64,000 nucleotides of DNA from Nocardioides mangrovi (GTDB taxonomy: Bacteria > Actinomycetota > Actinomycetes > Propionibacteriales > Nocardioidaceae): NCBI RefSeq assembly GCF_020073815.1, contig NZ_JAIQZJ010000002.1, forward strand, positions 1-64,000, written 5' to 3'. Position numbers and translations under genes: made by a program. The notes under the pieces are model-generated. The model ran no database searches. It was not told the DNA's origin and saw nothing but the letters and a program-made list of their open reading frames with translations. Of this stretch, positions 1 through 8,248 are shown one piece after another (position 1 is the first letter of the stretch; each line of letters begins with the position of its first letter).

Positions 1-55
1 CCCCCCCGGGGGCCCCCCCCCCCCCCCGCCCGCCCCCCCCCCCCCCCCCCCCCCC
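1..55. repeat. poly-C low-complexity tract at window edge
   Basis: Almost pure cytosine with a few G interruptions. It lies downstream of groES on the minus strand, where groEL is commonly found in related bacteria. It may be a real G/C homopolymer, but a sequencing or assembly artefact at a contig end is just as likely. I see nothing coding in it. Confidence 0.8.
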
Positions 56-68
56 GACCCGGAGGAAT

Positions 69-362
69 TCAGGAAACGACGGCCAGGACGTCGCGGGCGG
101 AAAGGATGAGGTACTCCTCACCGGCGTACTTGACCTCGGTGCCGCCGTACTTGCTGTAGATGACCTTGTCGCCGACGGTGACGTCGAGCGGGACGCGGTT
201 GCCGTTGTCGTCGATGCGGCCGGGGCCGATCGCGAGGACCTCGCCCTCCTGCGGCTTCTCCTTGGCGGTGTCCGGGATGACCAGGCCCGAGGCCGTGGTC
301 TGCTCGGCGTCGAGGGGCTTGACGACGATCCGGTCCTCGAGCGGCTTGATGTTGACCGACAC
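69..362 (-). CDS. groES: co-chaperonin GroES (Hsp10)
   Basis: Forms the heptameric lid of the GroEL folding chamber in the cytoplasm. The 97-residue product has the family landmarks: [14 protein letters not shown] at the N-terminus, the mobile loop [19 protein letters not shown] around residues 20-40, and the end [14 protein letters not shown]. The frame stays open upstream to 392, but GTG at 362 is chosen because GGAGGTCGACATC lies just before it and it gives the usual GroES length. Two CIRCE elements upstream imply HrcA heat-shock repression. groEL is not visible; the sequence reaches the window edge 68 bases downstream. In mycobacteria groES follows tsaD, whereas here about 8 kb separates them. 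Confidence 0.97.
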   Translation of the reverse strand: MSVNIKPLEDRIVVKPLDAEQTTASGLVIPDTAKEKPQEGEVLAIGPGRIDDNGNRVPLDVTVGDKVIYSKYGGTEVKYAGEEYLILSARDVLAVVS

Positions 363-477
363 GATGTCGACCTCCACTTTCTGGGACTTCACATGAGCAG
401 CGATTTGATGGGTGGTGCACGTCTGGTGCCTGCGGCCCGGGTACGCCGTCGCGGGGGTCGTACCGTCGTCGCAAGCG

Positions 478-504
478 CTGGCACACTCACAGGGAGAGTG
501 CCAG
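478..504. promoter_or_regulatory. CIRCE element, groES-proximal copy
   Basis: CTGGCACAC-N9-GAGTGCCAG matches the HrcA operator consensus TTAGCACTC-N9-GAGTGCTAA with the exact nine-base spacer; the left arm deviates at a few bases. It lies about 115 bases upstream of the groES start. Confidence 0.85.
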
Positions 505-512
505 ATCAGAAA

Positions 513-539
513 CTAGCACTCTGACCAACTGAGTGCCAG
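513..539. promoter_or_regulatory. CIRCE element, distal copy
   Basis: CTAGCACTC-N9-GAGTGCCAG is the closer match to the CIRCE consensus. Its centre lies 35 bases from that of the first copy, and it ends 28 bases before the divergent methyltransferase start, so it could influence both genes. Confidence 0.93.
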
Positions 540-567
540 AGAACCCCCTGCCTGGGAGGATCCGGGG

Positions 568-1734
568 ATGGACCTGGACGCCTTCCGCTGGCTGCTGACC
601 GACGACGGGCAGCGGCTCCTGGCGGCGGCCGTCGCCGAGGTCGCCGAGGACGGCGACCCGCTGGCGGTCCAGACCCGGCTGCGGCGCGGCGCCGGGGCCG
701 AGCACGTCGCCGCGGCGATGACCCAGGCCACGCTGCGGATCCGGGCCCGCGACAAGCTCGGCGAGCTGGCCGACCGGATGTACTTCACGCCCGACGGGCT
801 CGAGCAGGCCACCCGCCTCCGCGTGGCCGAGCACCGCGCCGCGCGGCTCGTCGCGGCCTCGACCACCACGCTCATCGACCTCGGCTGCGGGATCGGCGGC
901 GACCTGCTCGCCGGGTCGCGGGCCGGCCTGGTCTGCGCCGGGGTCGACCTGGACCCGGTGCGGGTCGAGGTGGCGCGCGCCAACCTGGACGCGCTCGGCC
1001 TGCCCGGCGCGGTGCAGGTCGCGGACGCGACGACGGTCGACACCCGCCCCTTCGACGTGGCCTTCGCGGACCCGGCGCGGCGTACGGCGCGCGGACGCAC
1101 CTTCGACGTCGACGACTGGACCCCGCCGTGGTCGTTCGTCGAGGGCCTGCTCGGCCGCGACTCCTGCGTCAAGGTCGCGCCCGGCATCCCCCACGACCTC
1201 GTGCCCGCGGGTGTGGAGGCCGAGTGGGTCAGCGACCGCGGCGAGGTGAAGGAGGCGGCGCTGTGGTCGGGCCGGCTCGCGACGACCGCACGCCGCGCGA
1301 CCGTGATCGGCGAGACCGGCCTGGCGACCATCACCGACGAGGACGACCCGGGGGCACCGGTGCGCGAGCTCGGCGCCTTCCTCTACGAGCCGGACGGTGC
1401 GGTGATCCGGGCCGGGCTGGTCACCGCCGTCGCCGCCGGGGTGCAGGGCGGGCTGGTCGACGAGCACATCGCCTACGTCACCTCCGACGCGTCCTTCCGC
1501 ACCCCCTTCGCCCGTGGCTACCGGGTGATCGAGGAGCTCCCCTACCGCGAGAAGCAGCTGCGCGCGGCGCTCCGCGAGCGCGGTGTCGGCCGGCTCACGA
1601 TCAAGAAGCGGGGAGTCGACGTCGTGCCCGAGCAGCTGCGCAAGCGGCTCGACCTGCACGGCGAGCAGGAGGCGACGATCGTGCTCACCCGGGTCGCCGG
1701 CGACGGCACCGCGCTGCTGGTCGCGCCGTTCTGA
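568..1734 (+). CDS. THUMP-like-domain class I SAM-dependent methyltransferase
   Basis: Predicted cytoplasmic methyltransferase, probably acting on nucleic acid, though the substrate is unknown. The 388-residue protein has a helical N-terminal region (about 1-95), then a Rossmann methyltransferase core with motif I TLIDLGCGIGG near residues 101-111, the acidic GVDLDP strand near 128 and an FADPARR motif near 170. The C-terminal part (GVGRLTIKKRGVDVVPEQLRKRL and onward) resembles the THUMP-like tail of this actinobacterial family. The start has GGGAGGAT nearby. It is divergent from groES and ends at a strong bidirectional hairpin. Its position beside CIRCE suggests possible heat-shock co-regulation, which is inference. 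Confidence 0.8.
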   Translation: MDLDAFRWLLTDDGQRLLAAAVAEVAEDGDPLAVQTRLRRGAGAEHVAAAMTQATLRIRARDKLGELADRMYFTPDGLEQATRLRVAEHRAARLVAASTTTLIDLGCGIGGDLLAGSRAGLVCAGVDLDPVRVEVARANLDALGLPGAVQVADATTVDTRPFDVAFADPARRTARGRTFDVDDWTPPWSFVEGLLGRDSCVKVAPGIPHDLVPAGVEAEWVSDRGEVKEAALWSGRLATTARRATVIGETGLATITDEDDPGAPVRELGAFLYEPDGAVIRAGLVTAVAAGVQGGLVDEHIAYVTSDASFRTPFARGYRVIEELPYREKQLRAALRERGVGRLTIKKRGVDVVPEQLRKRLDLHGEQEATIVLTRVAGDGTALLVAPF

Positions 1735-1750
1735 GCACCGGGCACACGAA

Positions 1751-1786
1751 GATCGCCCGGGAACCGGTGCGGGTTCCCGGGCGATC
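1751..1786. terminator. bidirectional hairpin terminator
   Basis: Perfect 15-bp inverted repeat (1751-1765 with 1772-1786) and a six-base loop, between two converging genes. It has no U-tract, as is common for actinobacterial terminators. Confidence 0.85.
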
Positions 1787-1803
1787 GTGAGGGTTGCTGC
1801 GGG

Positions 1804-2397
1804 TCAGACCGCCTGCGCGACTCCCGGCAGGTCGGCGGCGGCCTCGTGGGTGATCCGGCGCGAGTGCCAGAGGCCGAGGCCGAAGAGGACCAGCAGGGCG
1901 GCCGCTCCGGCGAAGGAGACGATCGCGGCGATGCCGGCGATGGTGCCGATCGTGGCGAACGCGTAGCCGTAGAGGAGCAGGCCGCGCAGGGTGTTGCCCA
2001 TGAAGAGCGTCTGCCGCAGGCCGGCCAGGGCCTGACCCTCGTCGGAGGCCTTCTGCTCATCGGTCATCGAGACGTACTCGCCGCTGACCTCGTTGTAGGT
2101 CCGGCCGTCGCTGGCCTCGTTCATGTGCACGAGGATGTAGTGGTCGGCGTACGCCTTGGCCTCGGGGCCGGTGTCCAGCGCGCTGCCGGCGTAGGGCTTC
2201 AGGGCGTCCTGGTCGGCCTGGGGCAGGGCGGAGAGGGCGTCGCCCTCGGGCATCGTGATGCCCTGCATGGTGAGCTGGTCGTGGACCTGGTCGCCGATGA
2301 ACGTGTTGGCCCAGGTGAGCAGACCGCCCGCCACCAGCAGCACGGCCGCTAGTGCCAGTCCGGTCCAGGAGATGAGCTTGTCGAATGCCGAGCGCAT
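1804..2397 (-). CDS. membrane protein of unknown function with two predicted TM segments
   Basis: The 197-residue protein has one membrane segment near the N-terminus (LISWTGLALAAVLLVAGGLL) and a second near residues 150-180 (FATIGTIAGIAAIVSFAGAAALLVLFGLGLW). They enclose an acidic, mostly extracytoplasmic loop of about 110 residues. ATG at 2397 is preferred over the upstream in-frame ATG at 2445 because GGGAGGC sits seven bases before it. I do not recognise the family; similar proteins in related genomes are sometimes named LigA-like without biochemical support. No functional partner is evident from the neighbours. Confidence 0.8.
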   Translation of the reverse strand: MRSAFDKLISWTGLALAAVLLVAGGLLTWANTFIGDQVHDQLTMQGITMPEGDALSALPQADQDALKPYAGSALDTGPEAKAYADHYILVHMNEASDGRTYNEVSGEYVSMTDEQKASDEGQALAGLRQTLFMGNTLRGLLLYGYAFATIGTIAGIAAIVSFAGAAALLVLFGLGLWHSRRITHEAAADLPGVAQAV

Positions 2398-2491
2398 GGT
2401 GCGCCTCCCTCTTCTGGCGGGGATTCCCTTTCGTCCTCGCTTCACCTAGAACGTTAGAAATTCCTGAGAGGCCTGATCAGGGCACGACGGT

Positions 2492-2523
2492 CCCGCTCGG
2501 AGGACCAAGGTCCTCCGAGCGGG
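2492..2523. terminator. hairpin terminator after the MBL hydrolase gene
   Basis: A 13-bp GC-rich perfect stem (2492-2504 with 2511-2523), extendable to 15 bp by closing the loop. It starts 14 bases beyond the stop codon of the minus-strand hydrolase. Confidence 0.85.
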
Positions 2524-2536
2524 CAGGTGGAGGTCC

Positions 2537-3145
2537 CTACCCGAGGGCCGCCTTCTCGGCACCGATGGTGGTGTCGTCGCCGTGACCGGTGTGCACGACG
2601 GTGTCGTCGGGCAGCGCGAAGAGCCGGGCCCGGATCGACTCCTTGATGAGGTCGGCGTCGGAGTAGGACCGGCCGGTCGCGCCCGGGCCGCCGTTGAAGA
2701 GCGTGTCGCCGGTGAAGACGCAGCCGAGGTCGGGCGCGTAGAGGCAGACCGCGCCGGGCGCGTGCCCGGGCGTGTGGAGCACCTGGAGCGTCGTACCGGC
2801 GACGTCGATGCTGAGGCCGTCGGCGAGGTCGAGGTCCCACAGGTAGTTCTCGTGGGTCAGCTCCCAGAGCACCTTGTCGTCGGGGTGCAGCATGATCGGC
2901 GCGACGACCTCCTCGCGGAGCGCGGGCGCGACGCGGACGTGGTCGTCGTGGGCGTGGGTGCAGACGATCGCCTTGACCTTGCGGTCGCCGACGACGCCGA
3001 GGATGTCGGCGACGTCGTGCGGCGCGTCGATGACGATGCACTCGCTGTCGTCGCCGACCACCCAGATGTTGTTGTCGACGTCGAAGGTCTGGCCGTCGAG
3101 GCTGAAGGTGCCGCTGCTGATGCCGTGGTCGACACGAGCCGTCAC
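2537..3145 (-). CDS. MBL-fold hydrolase linked to mycothiol formaldehyde dehydrogenase
   Basis: Metallo-beta-lactamase-fold hydrolase, 202 residues. The zinc signature THAHDDH is visible near residue 70, with the downstream histidine in HTPGHAPG and the aspartate in [10 protein letters not shown]. The GTG start at 3145 overlaps the mscR stop by four bases (GTGA), so the two are translationally coupled. The same pair occurs in mycobacteria (Rv2259-Rv2260). The likely role is a thioester hydrolase acting on the S-formylmycothiol made by MscR. That role is inferred from context and has not been read from residues. Confidence 0.88.
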   Translation of the reverse strand: MTARVDHGISSGTFSLDGQTFDVDNNIWVVGDDSECIVIDAPHDVADILGVVGDRKVKAIVCTHAHDDHVRVAPALREEVVAPIMLHPDDKVLWELTHENYLWDLDLADGLSIDVAGTTLQVLHTPGHAPGAVCLYAPDLGCVFTGDTLFNGGPGATGRSYSDADLIKESIRARLFALPDDTVVHTGHGDDTTIGAEKAALG

Positions 3146-4242
3146 AGGACCACCACCGAGCGCAGGACGTCGCCGTGGTGCATCCGCTCGAACGCCGCCT
3201 CGATGTCCCCGATGCCGATCTCCTCGGTGACGAAGGCGTCGAGGTCGAGCCGGCCCTGGCGGTAGAGGTCGACGAGCATCGGGAAGTCGCGGGTCGGCAG
3301 GCAGTCGCCGTACCAGCTGGACTTGAGCGCGCCACCGCGGCCGAAGACGTCGATGAGCGGGAGGTCCGGGACCTTCATGTCCGGCGTGGGGACGCCGACG
3401 AGCACCACGGTGCCGGCCAGGTCGCGTGCGTAGAAGGCCTGCTTCCACGTCTCGGGGCGGCCCACGGCCTCGACCACGACGTCGGCGCCGTCGGCACCGT
3501 CGAAGAACTCGCCGCAGATCCGCTTGATCTCCTCGACCGCGTCGACCTGCGAGGAGTCGACGGTGTGCGTGGCACCCATCCGCTTCGCGGTCTCGAGCTT
3601 CTGGGGGTCGATGTCGACGGCGATGATCGGGCTGGCGCCGACCAGCGCGGAGCCGGCGATCGCGGCGACGCCCACGCCTCCGCACCCGATGACCGCGACG
3701 GACTTCCCGCGGGTCACCGCACCGGTGTTGATCGCCGCGCCGATGCCGGCCATCACGCCGCAGCCGAGCAGGCCGACGGCAGCGGGACGCGCGTCGGGGT
3801 CGACCTTGGTGCACTGGCCGGCGGCGACCAGGGTCTTCTCGGCGAACGCACCGATGCCGAGCGCCGGCGAGAGCTCCGTGCCGTCCTCGAGCGTCATCTT
3901 CTGCGTCGCGTTGTGGGTGTTGAAGCAGTAGTGGAGGTCGCCGCGCTTGCAGGCGCGGCACTCCCCGCAGACCGCGCGCCAGTTGAGCACCACGAAGTCA
4001 CCCGGCGCGACACCGGTCACGCCCTCGCCGACGGCCTCGACCACACCCGCGGCCTCGTGGCCGAGCAGGAAGGGGAAGTCGTCGTTGATGCCGCCCTCCC
4101 GGTAGTGGAGGTCGGTGTGGCAGACCCCGCAGGCCTGCACCTTCACCAGCGCCTCGCCCGGACCGGGGTCCGGGACGTTGATCGTCACGAGCTCGACGGG
4201 CTGACCCTTGCCACGGGCGACCACGCCCTTCACCTGATGCAT
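3142..4242 (-). CDS. mscR: S-(hydroxymethyl)mycothiol dehydrogenase / S-nitrosomycothiol reductase
   Basis: Zinc-dependent class III alcohol dehydrogenase that oxidises the formaldehyde-mycothiol adduct with NAD, and by family can reduce S-nitrosomycothiol. The 366-residue protein shows the catalytic zinc region [14 protein letters not shown], the GHEAAG motif, structural zinc cysteines in [15 protein letters not shown], and the NAD-binding [14 protein letters not shown]. The start [13 protein letters not shown] matches family N-termini; ATG at 4260 is an alternative. It heads the operon with the MBL hydrolase and is divergent from the sigma-factor gene, 94 bases apart. Confidence 0.93.
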   Translation of the reverse strand: MHQVKGVVARGKGQPVELVTINVPDPGPGEALVKVQACGVCHTDLHYREGGINDDFPFLLGHEAAGVVEAVGEGVTGVAPGDFVVLNWRAVCGECRACKRGDLHYCFNTHNATQKMTLEDGTELSPALGIGAFAEKTLVAAGQCTKVDPDARPAAVGLLGCGVMAGIGAAINTGAVTRGKSVAVIGCGGVGVAAIAGSALVGASPIIAVDIDPQKLETAKRMGATHTVDSSQVDAVEEIKRICGEFFDGADGADVVVEAVGRPETWKQAFYARDLAGTVVLVGVPTPDMKVPDLPLIDVFGRGGALKSSWYGDCLPTRDFPMLVDLYRQGRLDLDAFVTEEIGIGDIEAAFERMHHGDVLRSVVVL

Positions 4243-4336
4243 GCGGCCAGCCAACCGCATCGGGCAAGAATTGCAACCATCAACCCGGCGTTCGCGTCTG
4301 GGTGGTGTGTTGACGGAACAGACAGGAGTGGCGCCG

Positions 4337-4828
4337 GTGGATCGGGACACCGACTTCACCGCGTACCTCGAGGCTCGCCAGGCGCGCCTGCTGCGCACGG
4401 CGTACCTGCTCACCGGCGACCAGCACCAGGCCGAGGACCTGCTGCAGACGTCGCTGGCCAAGCTGTACCTCGCGTGGGACCGGGTCCGCGACCGAGGATC
4501 CGTGGACGCCTACGTCCGCCGGATCATGGTCAACGAGAACAACTCGCTGTGGCGCCGTGGGTGGCGTCGACGGGAGACGGCCACGGACACGGTGCCCGAG
4601 ACGGCACCCGTCCACGACCGGTACGACGAGGGGACGGGCTCAGCGGTGTGGGCGGTCGTGCAGACGCTCCCCCGCAAGGCCCGTGCCGTGGTGGTGCTGC
4701 GCTACTACGAGCAGCTGTCCGAGGCCGAGACCGCCGACGTGCTCGGCATCTCGGTCGGCACCGTGAAGTCCCAGTGCAGCCGGGCCCTGGCCACGCTGCG
4801 CGACCGCATCGGGGAGGAGGAGCGATGA
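4337..4828 (+). CDS. SigE-family ECF RNA polymerase sigma factor
   Basis: Extracytoplasmic-function sigma factor of 163 residues, the usual size. Region 2 is [20 protein letters not shown] and onward; region 4 carries the helix-turn-helix [22 protein letters not shown] at 4337 is chosen because GGAGTG lies just upstream and the product then begins with the family pattern [12 protein letters not shown]. The frame is open further upstream to 4241 but without a credible ribosome site. The stop overlaps the next start (ATGA), so it is coupled to the membrane protein downstream, its presumed regulator. Confidence 0.92.
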   Translation: MDRDTDFTAYLEARQARLLRTAYLLTGDQHQAEDLLQTSLAKLYLAWDRVRDRGSVDAYVRRIMVNENNSLWRRGWRRRETATDTVPETAPVHDRYDEGTGSAVWAVVQTLPRKARAVVVLRYYEQLSEAETADVLGISVGTVKSQCSRALATLRDRIGEEER

Positions 4829-5934
4829 CCCAGGAGACCTTCGAGCGCGAGCTCGCCCGGCGTGCCGACGAGGTGCACGGCGCGCCCCTCACCTTCGACG
4901 TCGTGTCCGGGCGGGCCCGGCAGATCCGGCGCCGCCGGCGTACGGCCGTCGTGGCGGGCGTCGCCGCCGCCGTCGCCGCCGTCGTGCTGGTCCCGACGGC
5001 CCTGTCCGGTGGCGGGCACGACCGGGCCCCCGAGCCCGCACCGGCGCCGACCGTACCCGGAGCCGCCGTGCTGCACGACGGCGTCGTCACGCTGCCGGGT
5101 GGCGGGACGGTGCCGGTCGCGGTCGACAACGCCGACGTGACCCAGATGTCGGTCCTGGTGGACGGCCGGATCGTGCTGGCCCTGCAGGAGCCGTACGGCA
5201 TCCAGGTCTACCGTCCGGACGGGGCCCTCGAAGCGCGCTATCCGGTGCGCTACAACGTCTTCGCGACCTCGGCCCGCGACGACGTGGTCGCGTGGGTCGC
5301 GAAGGACCTGTCCGTGCAGGTCCTCTCGAGCGGGACCACCGAGCCGTCGACCTGGCCGCGGATCCCCCGCCTCCCGGGGACCGACGGCAACATCAGCGCG
5401 GTCCTCGACGCCGACCACCTCCTCATCGACGACGGCACCACGACCTCGGTCGAGATGACGGCCGACGGCGAGACCGACCTCGCGACCAGCGAGCCCTTCC
5501 GAGTCACCGACGTCAGCCCCGATGGCTCGTTGTGGGCGGTCACGACGGTCCCGGACGTCGACAGCCAGTTCGGCTGCGGCGGGCTCTACGACCCGGAGTC
5601 CGCGGCCCTCGTGGCACGCAGCTGCGACGTCTCGGGCCTGCGCTTCTCCCCCGACGGTGAACACCTGCTGAGCGTGCGCGGCGACAACAACATGGCGGGC
5701 GAGGTGAAGGTCGTCGACCGCGACCTGAGGACCACGGACGTCGTCGACACCGACGTGATCAGCAGGGTGGCGTGGGACGACTCCGCGCACGTGCTCGTCG
5801 CGGCCGTCGACCTCCGGTCGAGCCAGTGGTCGCTCACGCGGCTCGAGCTCGGCGGCGGCGACCCCGAGATCGTCGTCCCGCCGAGTCCCGGTGGGAATCC
5901 CGAGATCATGTCGGAGTTCACGTTCTCGGAGTAG
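4825..5934 (+). CDS. membrane-anchored beta-propeller protein, probable partner of the ECF sigma factor
   Basis: The 369-residue protein has a basic cytoplasmic N-terminus (about 1-40), one membrane segment (TAVVAGVAAAVAAVVLVPTAL, about 40-60), a Pro-rich linker, and a long exported region with WD40/TolB-like blades (DVSPDGSLWAVTT, LRFSPDGEHLLSV). This layout and the ATGA overlap with the sigma gene fit an anti-sigma or sensor role. No canonical zinc-anti-sigma HxxxCxxC motif is present, so the assignment rests on context. Confidence 0.78.
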   Translation: MTQETFERELARRADEVHGAPLTFDVVSGRARQIRRRRRTAVVAGVAAAVAAVVLVPTALSGGGHDRAPEPAPAPTVPGAAVLHDGVVTLPGGGTVPVAVDNADVTQMSVLVDGRIVLALQEPYGIQVYRPDGALEARYPVRYNVFATSARDDVVAWVAKDLSVQVLSSGTTEPSTWPRIPRLPGTDGNISAVLDADHLLIDDGTTTSVEMTADGETDLATSEPFRVTDVSPDGSLWAVTTVPDVDSQFGCGGLYDPESAALVARSCDVSGLRFSPDGEHLLSVRGDNNMAGEVKVVDRDLRTTDVVDTDVISRVAWDDSAHVLVAAVDLRSSQWSLTRLELGGGDPEIVVPPSPGGNPEIMSEFTFSE

Positions 5935-5959
5935 CTGACGAGCGCCGGGGTCATCCTTC

Positions 5960-5972
5960 CGTCACCGTGACG
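5960..5972. promoter_or_regulatory. 13-bp perfect palindrome upstream of the MMPL gene
   Basis: CGTCAC-C-GTGACG, a possible operator 62 bases upstream of the transporter start. No regulator gene is adjacent. Confidence 0.35.
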
Positions 5973-6034
5973 CAACACGATGTAGCCGAAAGTCGGAGGC
6001 ATCCGGACATCCAGCGTCGGTAGTGTCATCTGTC

Positions 6035-8155
6035 GTGTTCGCTGCCCTCGGTCGCCTTGCCTCCCGTCGTCCCTGGTACGTGATCGGCGTCTGGATCGTC
6101 GCCGCGATCCTGCTGGTCGCCTTCGCCCCGAAGGTCGACTCGACGACCGACCAGGCCGACTTCCTGCCCGACTCCTACGAGTCGATCAAGGCCACCAACC
6201 TGGTCACCGAGGCGTTCCCGCAGCAGCAGGACGCGGGCGCCACGATCGTCTTCGACCGCACCGACGGCGACCCGCTGAGCGACGACGACGTCGCCGAGGC
6301 CACGAAGATCGTCAAGGAGCTCGACCTGCCGCCGGTCTTCACCGGCGCCGAGGACATCCAGGTCTCGCAGACCAAGCAGGTCGCGATCGTCAACCTGACG
6401 CTCGACCCGGACGCGACCGGGCAGGACCCGGACGAGTACAACCAGACCAAGGACCTGCGCGACGAGCTCGCCGACGCCACCGACGGCACAGACCTGCGCG
6501 CCCAGACGACCGGCAGCCTGCCCCAGACCTACGACCAGGCCCAGTCCGGCAGCAGCGCGGAGGCGATCGTCGGCATCGCCACCGTGGTGCTGATCCTGGT
6601 GCTGCTCGGCATCATCTTCCGCAGCGTGCTGATCGCCCTGATGCCGATCCTCGCGGTCGGCTTCATCCTCTCCCCGGTCTCGTCCGCGCTGATCAACATC
6701 GCGGCCAAGCTCTTCGACCTGCAGAAGGACGACTCGACGACGGTCATCCTCATCGTCGTCCTCTTCGGCATCGGCACCGACTACATCCTCTTCTTCCTCT
6801 TCCGCTACCGGGAGCGGATGCGCGAGGGCGAGGAGCACCGCGCCGCCGTCGCCCACGCGCTCGAGCGCGCGGGCGAGGCGATCGCCTCGGCGGGCGCGGC
6901 GGTCTTCGTCGCCTTCATGACGCTCGCGCTCTCCTCGCTCGGCATCTTCCAGTCGATCGGCCCCTCGCTGGCCATCGCCGTCGCCGTCACCCTCGTCGCC
7001 GCGCTCACGCTCTTCCCGGCGCTCGTCACGGTGCTCGGCAAGGCGCTCTTCTGGCCCTCGAAGAAGTGGAAGGAGCCGTCGCAGGGTGACCGGTTCGCCC
7101 GGATCGGCGGCTCGCTCGGCCGGCACCCGGTGCGGTACGCCGTCGCCTCCGGCGGCACCCTGGCCGTGCTCGCCGTCTTCGCGCTCGGCTTCAACCCGAC
7201 CTTCGACCTCGGCTCGTCCTCCTCGTCGAGCACCGTCGAGTCGGCCGAGGCCACCAAGACCTTGGAGGACGGGGGCTTCGCGGCGGGCGCGACCCAGCCG
7301 GCGCCCGTCGTGCTGCACTCCGAGGGTCAGCTCACCCAGGACGCCGTCGACGAGTTCGCGAAGGGCCTCGCGGGCATCGACGGCATCGCGCAGGTGGGCC
7401 AGGCCGTGCTCTCCCCCACCGACCCCTCGACGGCGATCGTCATGGTCGTCCTCGACGACGACCCGTCCTCCGACGCGGCCCTGAAGGCCGTCCGCGACGA
7501 CATCCGGCCGGCCGTCCACGACCTGGCCCCCGAGGGCACCTCGGCGTACGTCGGCGGCCTGACCTCGGTCTTCGTCGACTTCCAGGCCGCGATGAACCGC
7601 GACTACTCCGTCGTCTTCCCGGTCGCCGCCATCATCATCATGGTGATCCTGGCGCTGCTGCTCCGGTCGCTGGTCGCGCCGTGGTACCTCATGCTGTCCG
7701 TCGGCCTCGGCTTCGGCGCGACCCTCGGCGCAGCGGTGATCATCTTCCAGCACCTCGCCGGCGACCAGGGCCTGATCTTCCTGCTGCCGATCTACATCTA
7801 CCTCTTCGTGGTCGCGCTGGGCACCGACTACAACATCCTGATGATCGCGAGGCTGCGCGAGGAGGCACGGGAGGGCAAGTCGCCCCGCGAGGCAGCAGCG
7901 CAGGCGGTCCGGCACGCCGGTCCGACGGTCGCCGCGGCCGGCCTGATCCTGGCCGGCACGTTCGCCTCGCTGATGCTGGCCGGCAACTCGCTGCTGACCC
8001 AGATGGGCTTCGCGATCTCCTTCGGCATCGCGGTCGCGGCGTTCGTGATGGCGATGTTCTTCACACCGTCGCTGACCGCCCTGATCGGGCACGCCGCCTG
8101 GTGGCCCGGCCACGGCGACGAGAAGAAGTCCGAGGAGCTCTCCGAGCAGCACTGA
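6035..8155 (+). CDS. MMPL family RND-type transporter
   Basis: Large inner-membrane exporter of the MmpL/RND class, about 706 residues. It has the two-fold family architecture: N-terminal TM1, an extracytoplasmic domain (about 40-170), five TM segments (about 180-330), then TM7, a second extracytoplasmic domain and TM8-12. Functional GTDYILFFLFRYRE and GTDYNILMIARLRE motifs in TM4 and TM10 carry the proton-relay aspartates. GTG at 6035 is preferred over GTG at 6023, because 6023 lies inside a -10-like TAGTGT (6021-6026) and VFAALGRLASRRPW is the normal N-terminus. The substrate is unknown; lipids are typical of the family. Confidence 0.9.
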   Translation: MFAALGRLASRRPWYVIGVWIVAAILLVAFAPKVDSTTDQADFLPDSYESIKATNLVTEAFPQQQDAGATIVFDRTDGDPLSDDDVAEATKIVKELDLPPVFTGAEDIQVSQTKQVAIVNLTLDPDATGQDPDEYNQTKDLRDELADATDGTDLRAQTTGSLPQTYDQAQSGSSAEAIVGIATVVLILVLLGIIFRSVLIALMPILAVGFILSPVSSALINIAAKLFDLQKDDSTTVILIVVLFGIGTDYILFFLFRYRERMREGEEHRAAVAHALERAGEAIASAGAAVFVAFMTLALSSLGIFQSIGPSLAIAVAVTLVAALTLFPALVTVLGKALFWPSKKWKEPSQGDRFARIGGSLGRHPVRYAVASGGTLAVLAVFALGFNPTFDLGSSSSSSTVESAEATKTLEDGGFAAGATQPAPVVLHSEGQLTQDAVDEFAKGLAGIDGIAQVGQAVLSPTDPSTAIVMVVLDDDPSSDAALKAVRDDIRPAVHDLAPEGTSAYVGGLTSVFVDFQAAMNRDYSVVFPVAAIIIMVILALLLRSLVAPWYLMLSVGLGFGATLGAAVIIFQHLAGDQGLIFLLPIYIYLFVVALGTDYNILMIARLREEAREGKSPREAAAQAVRHAGPTVAAAGLILAGTFASLMLAGNSLLTQMGFAISFGIAVAAFVMAMFFTPSLTALIGHAAWWPGHGDEKKSEELSEQH

Positions 8156-8176
8156 CCTGGGTCCGGGGTCAGCGGC

Positions 8177-8237
8177 GTAGTCCCGGACGTTTTCGTGGCT
8201 GCGCGCGACTCCGGACCGCGAAAACGTCCGGGAGTAC
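8177..8237. terminator. bidirectional hairpin terminator
   Basis: A 15-bp perfect stem (8181-8195 with 8219-8233) extended by three more pairs after one mismatch, with a 23-base loop. It contains TTTT/AAAA on the two arms and sits between the converging MMPL and tsaD genes. Confidence 0.85.
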
Positions 8238-8248
8238 GCAGTCGCCGG

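Noticed and set aside
4243..4461. N-terminal extension of MscR to the start of the open frame
   Set aside because: The added residues are antisense to the sigma factor and unlike any MscR N-terminus.
6026..8152. A 708-codon open frame antisense to the MMPL transporter
   Set aside because: Its translation is an Asp/Arg/Glu-rich shadow with no fold; the opposite strand has clear transmembrane segments and MMPL motifs.
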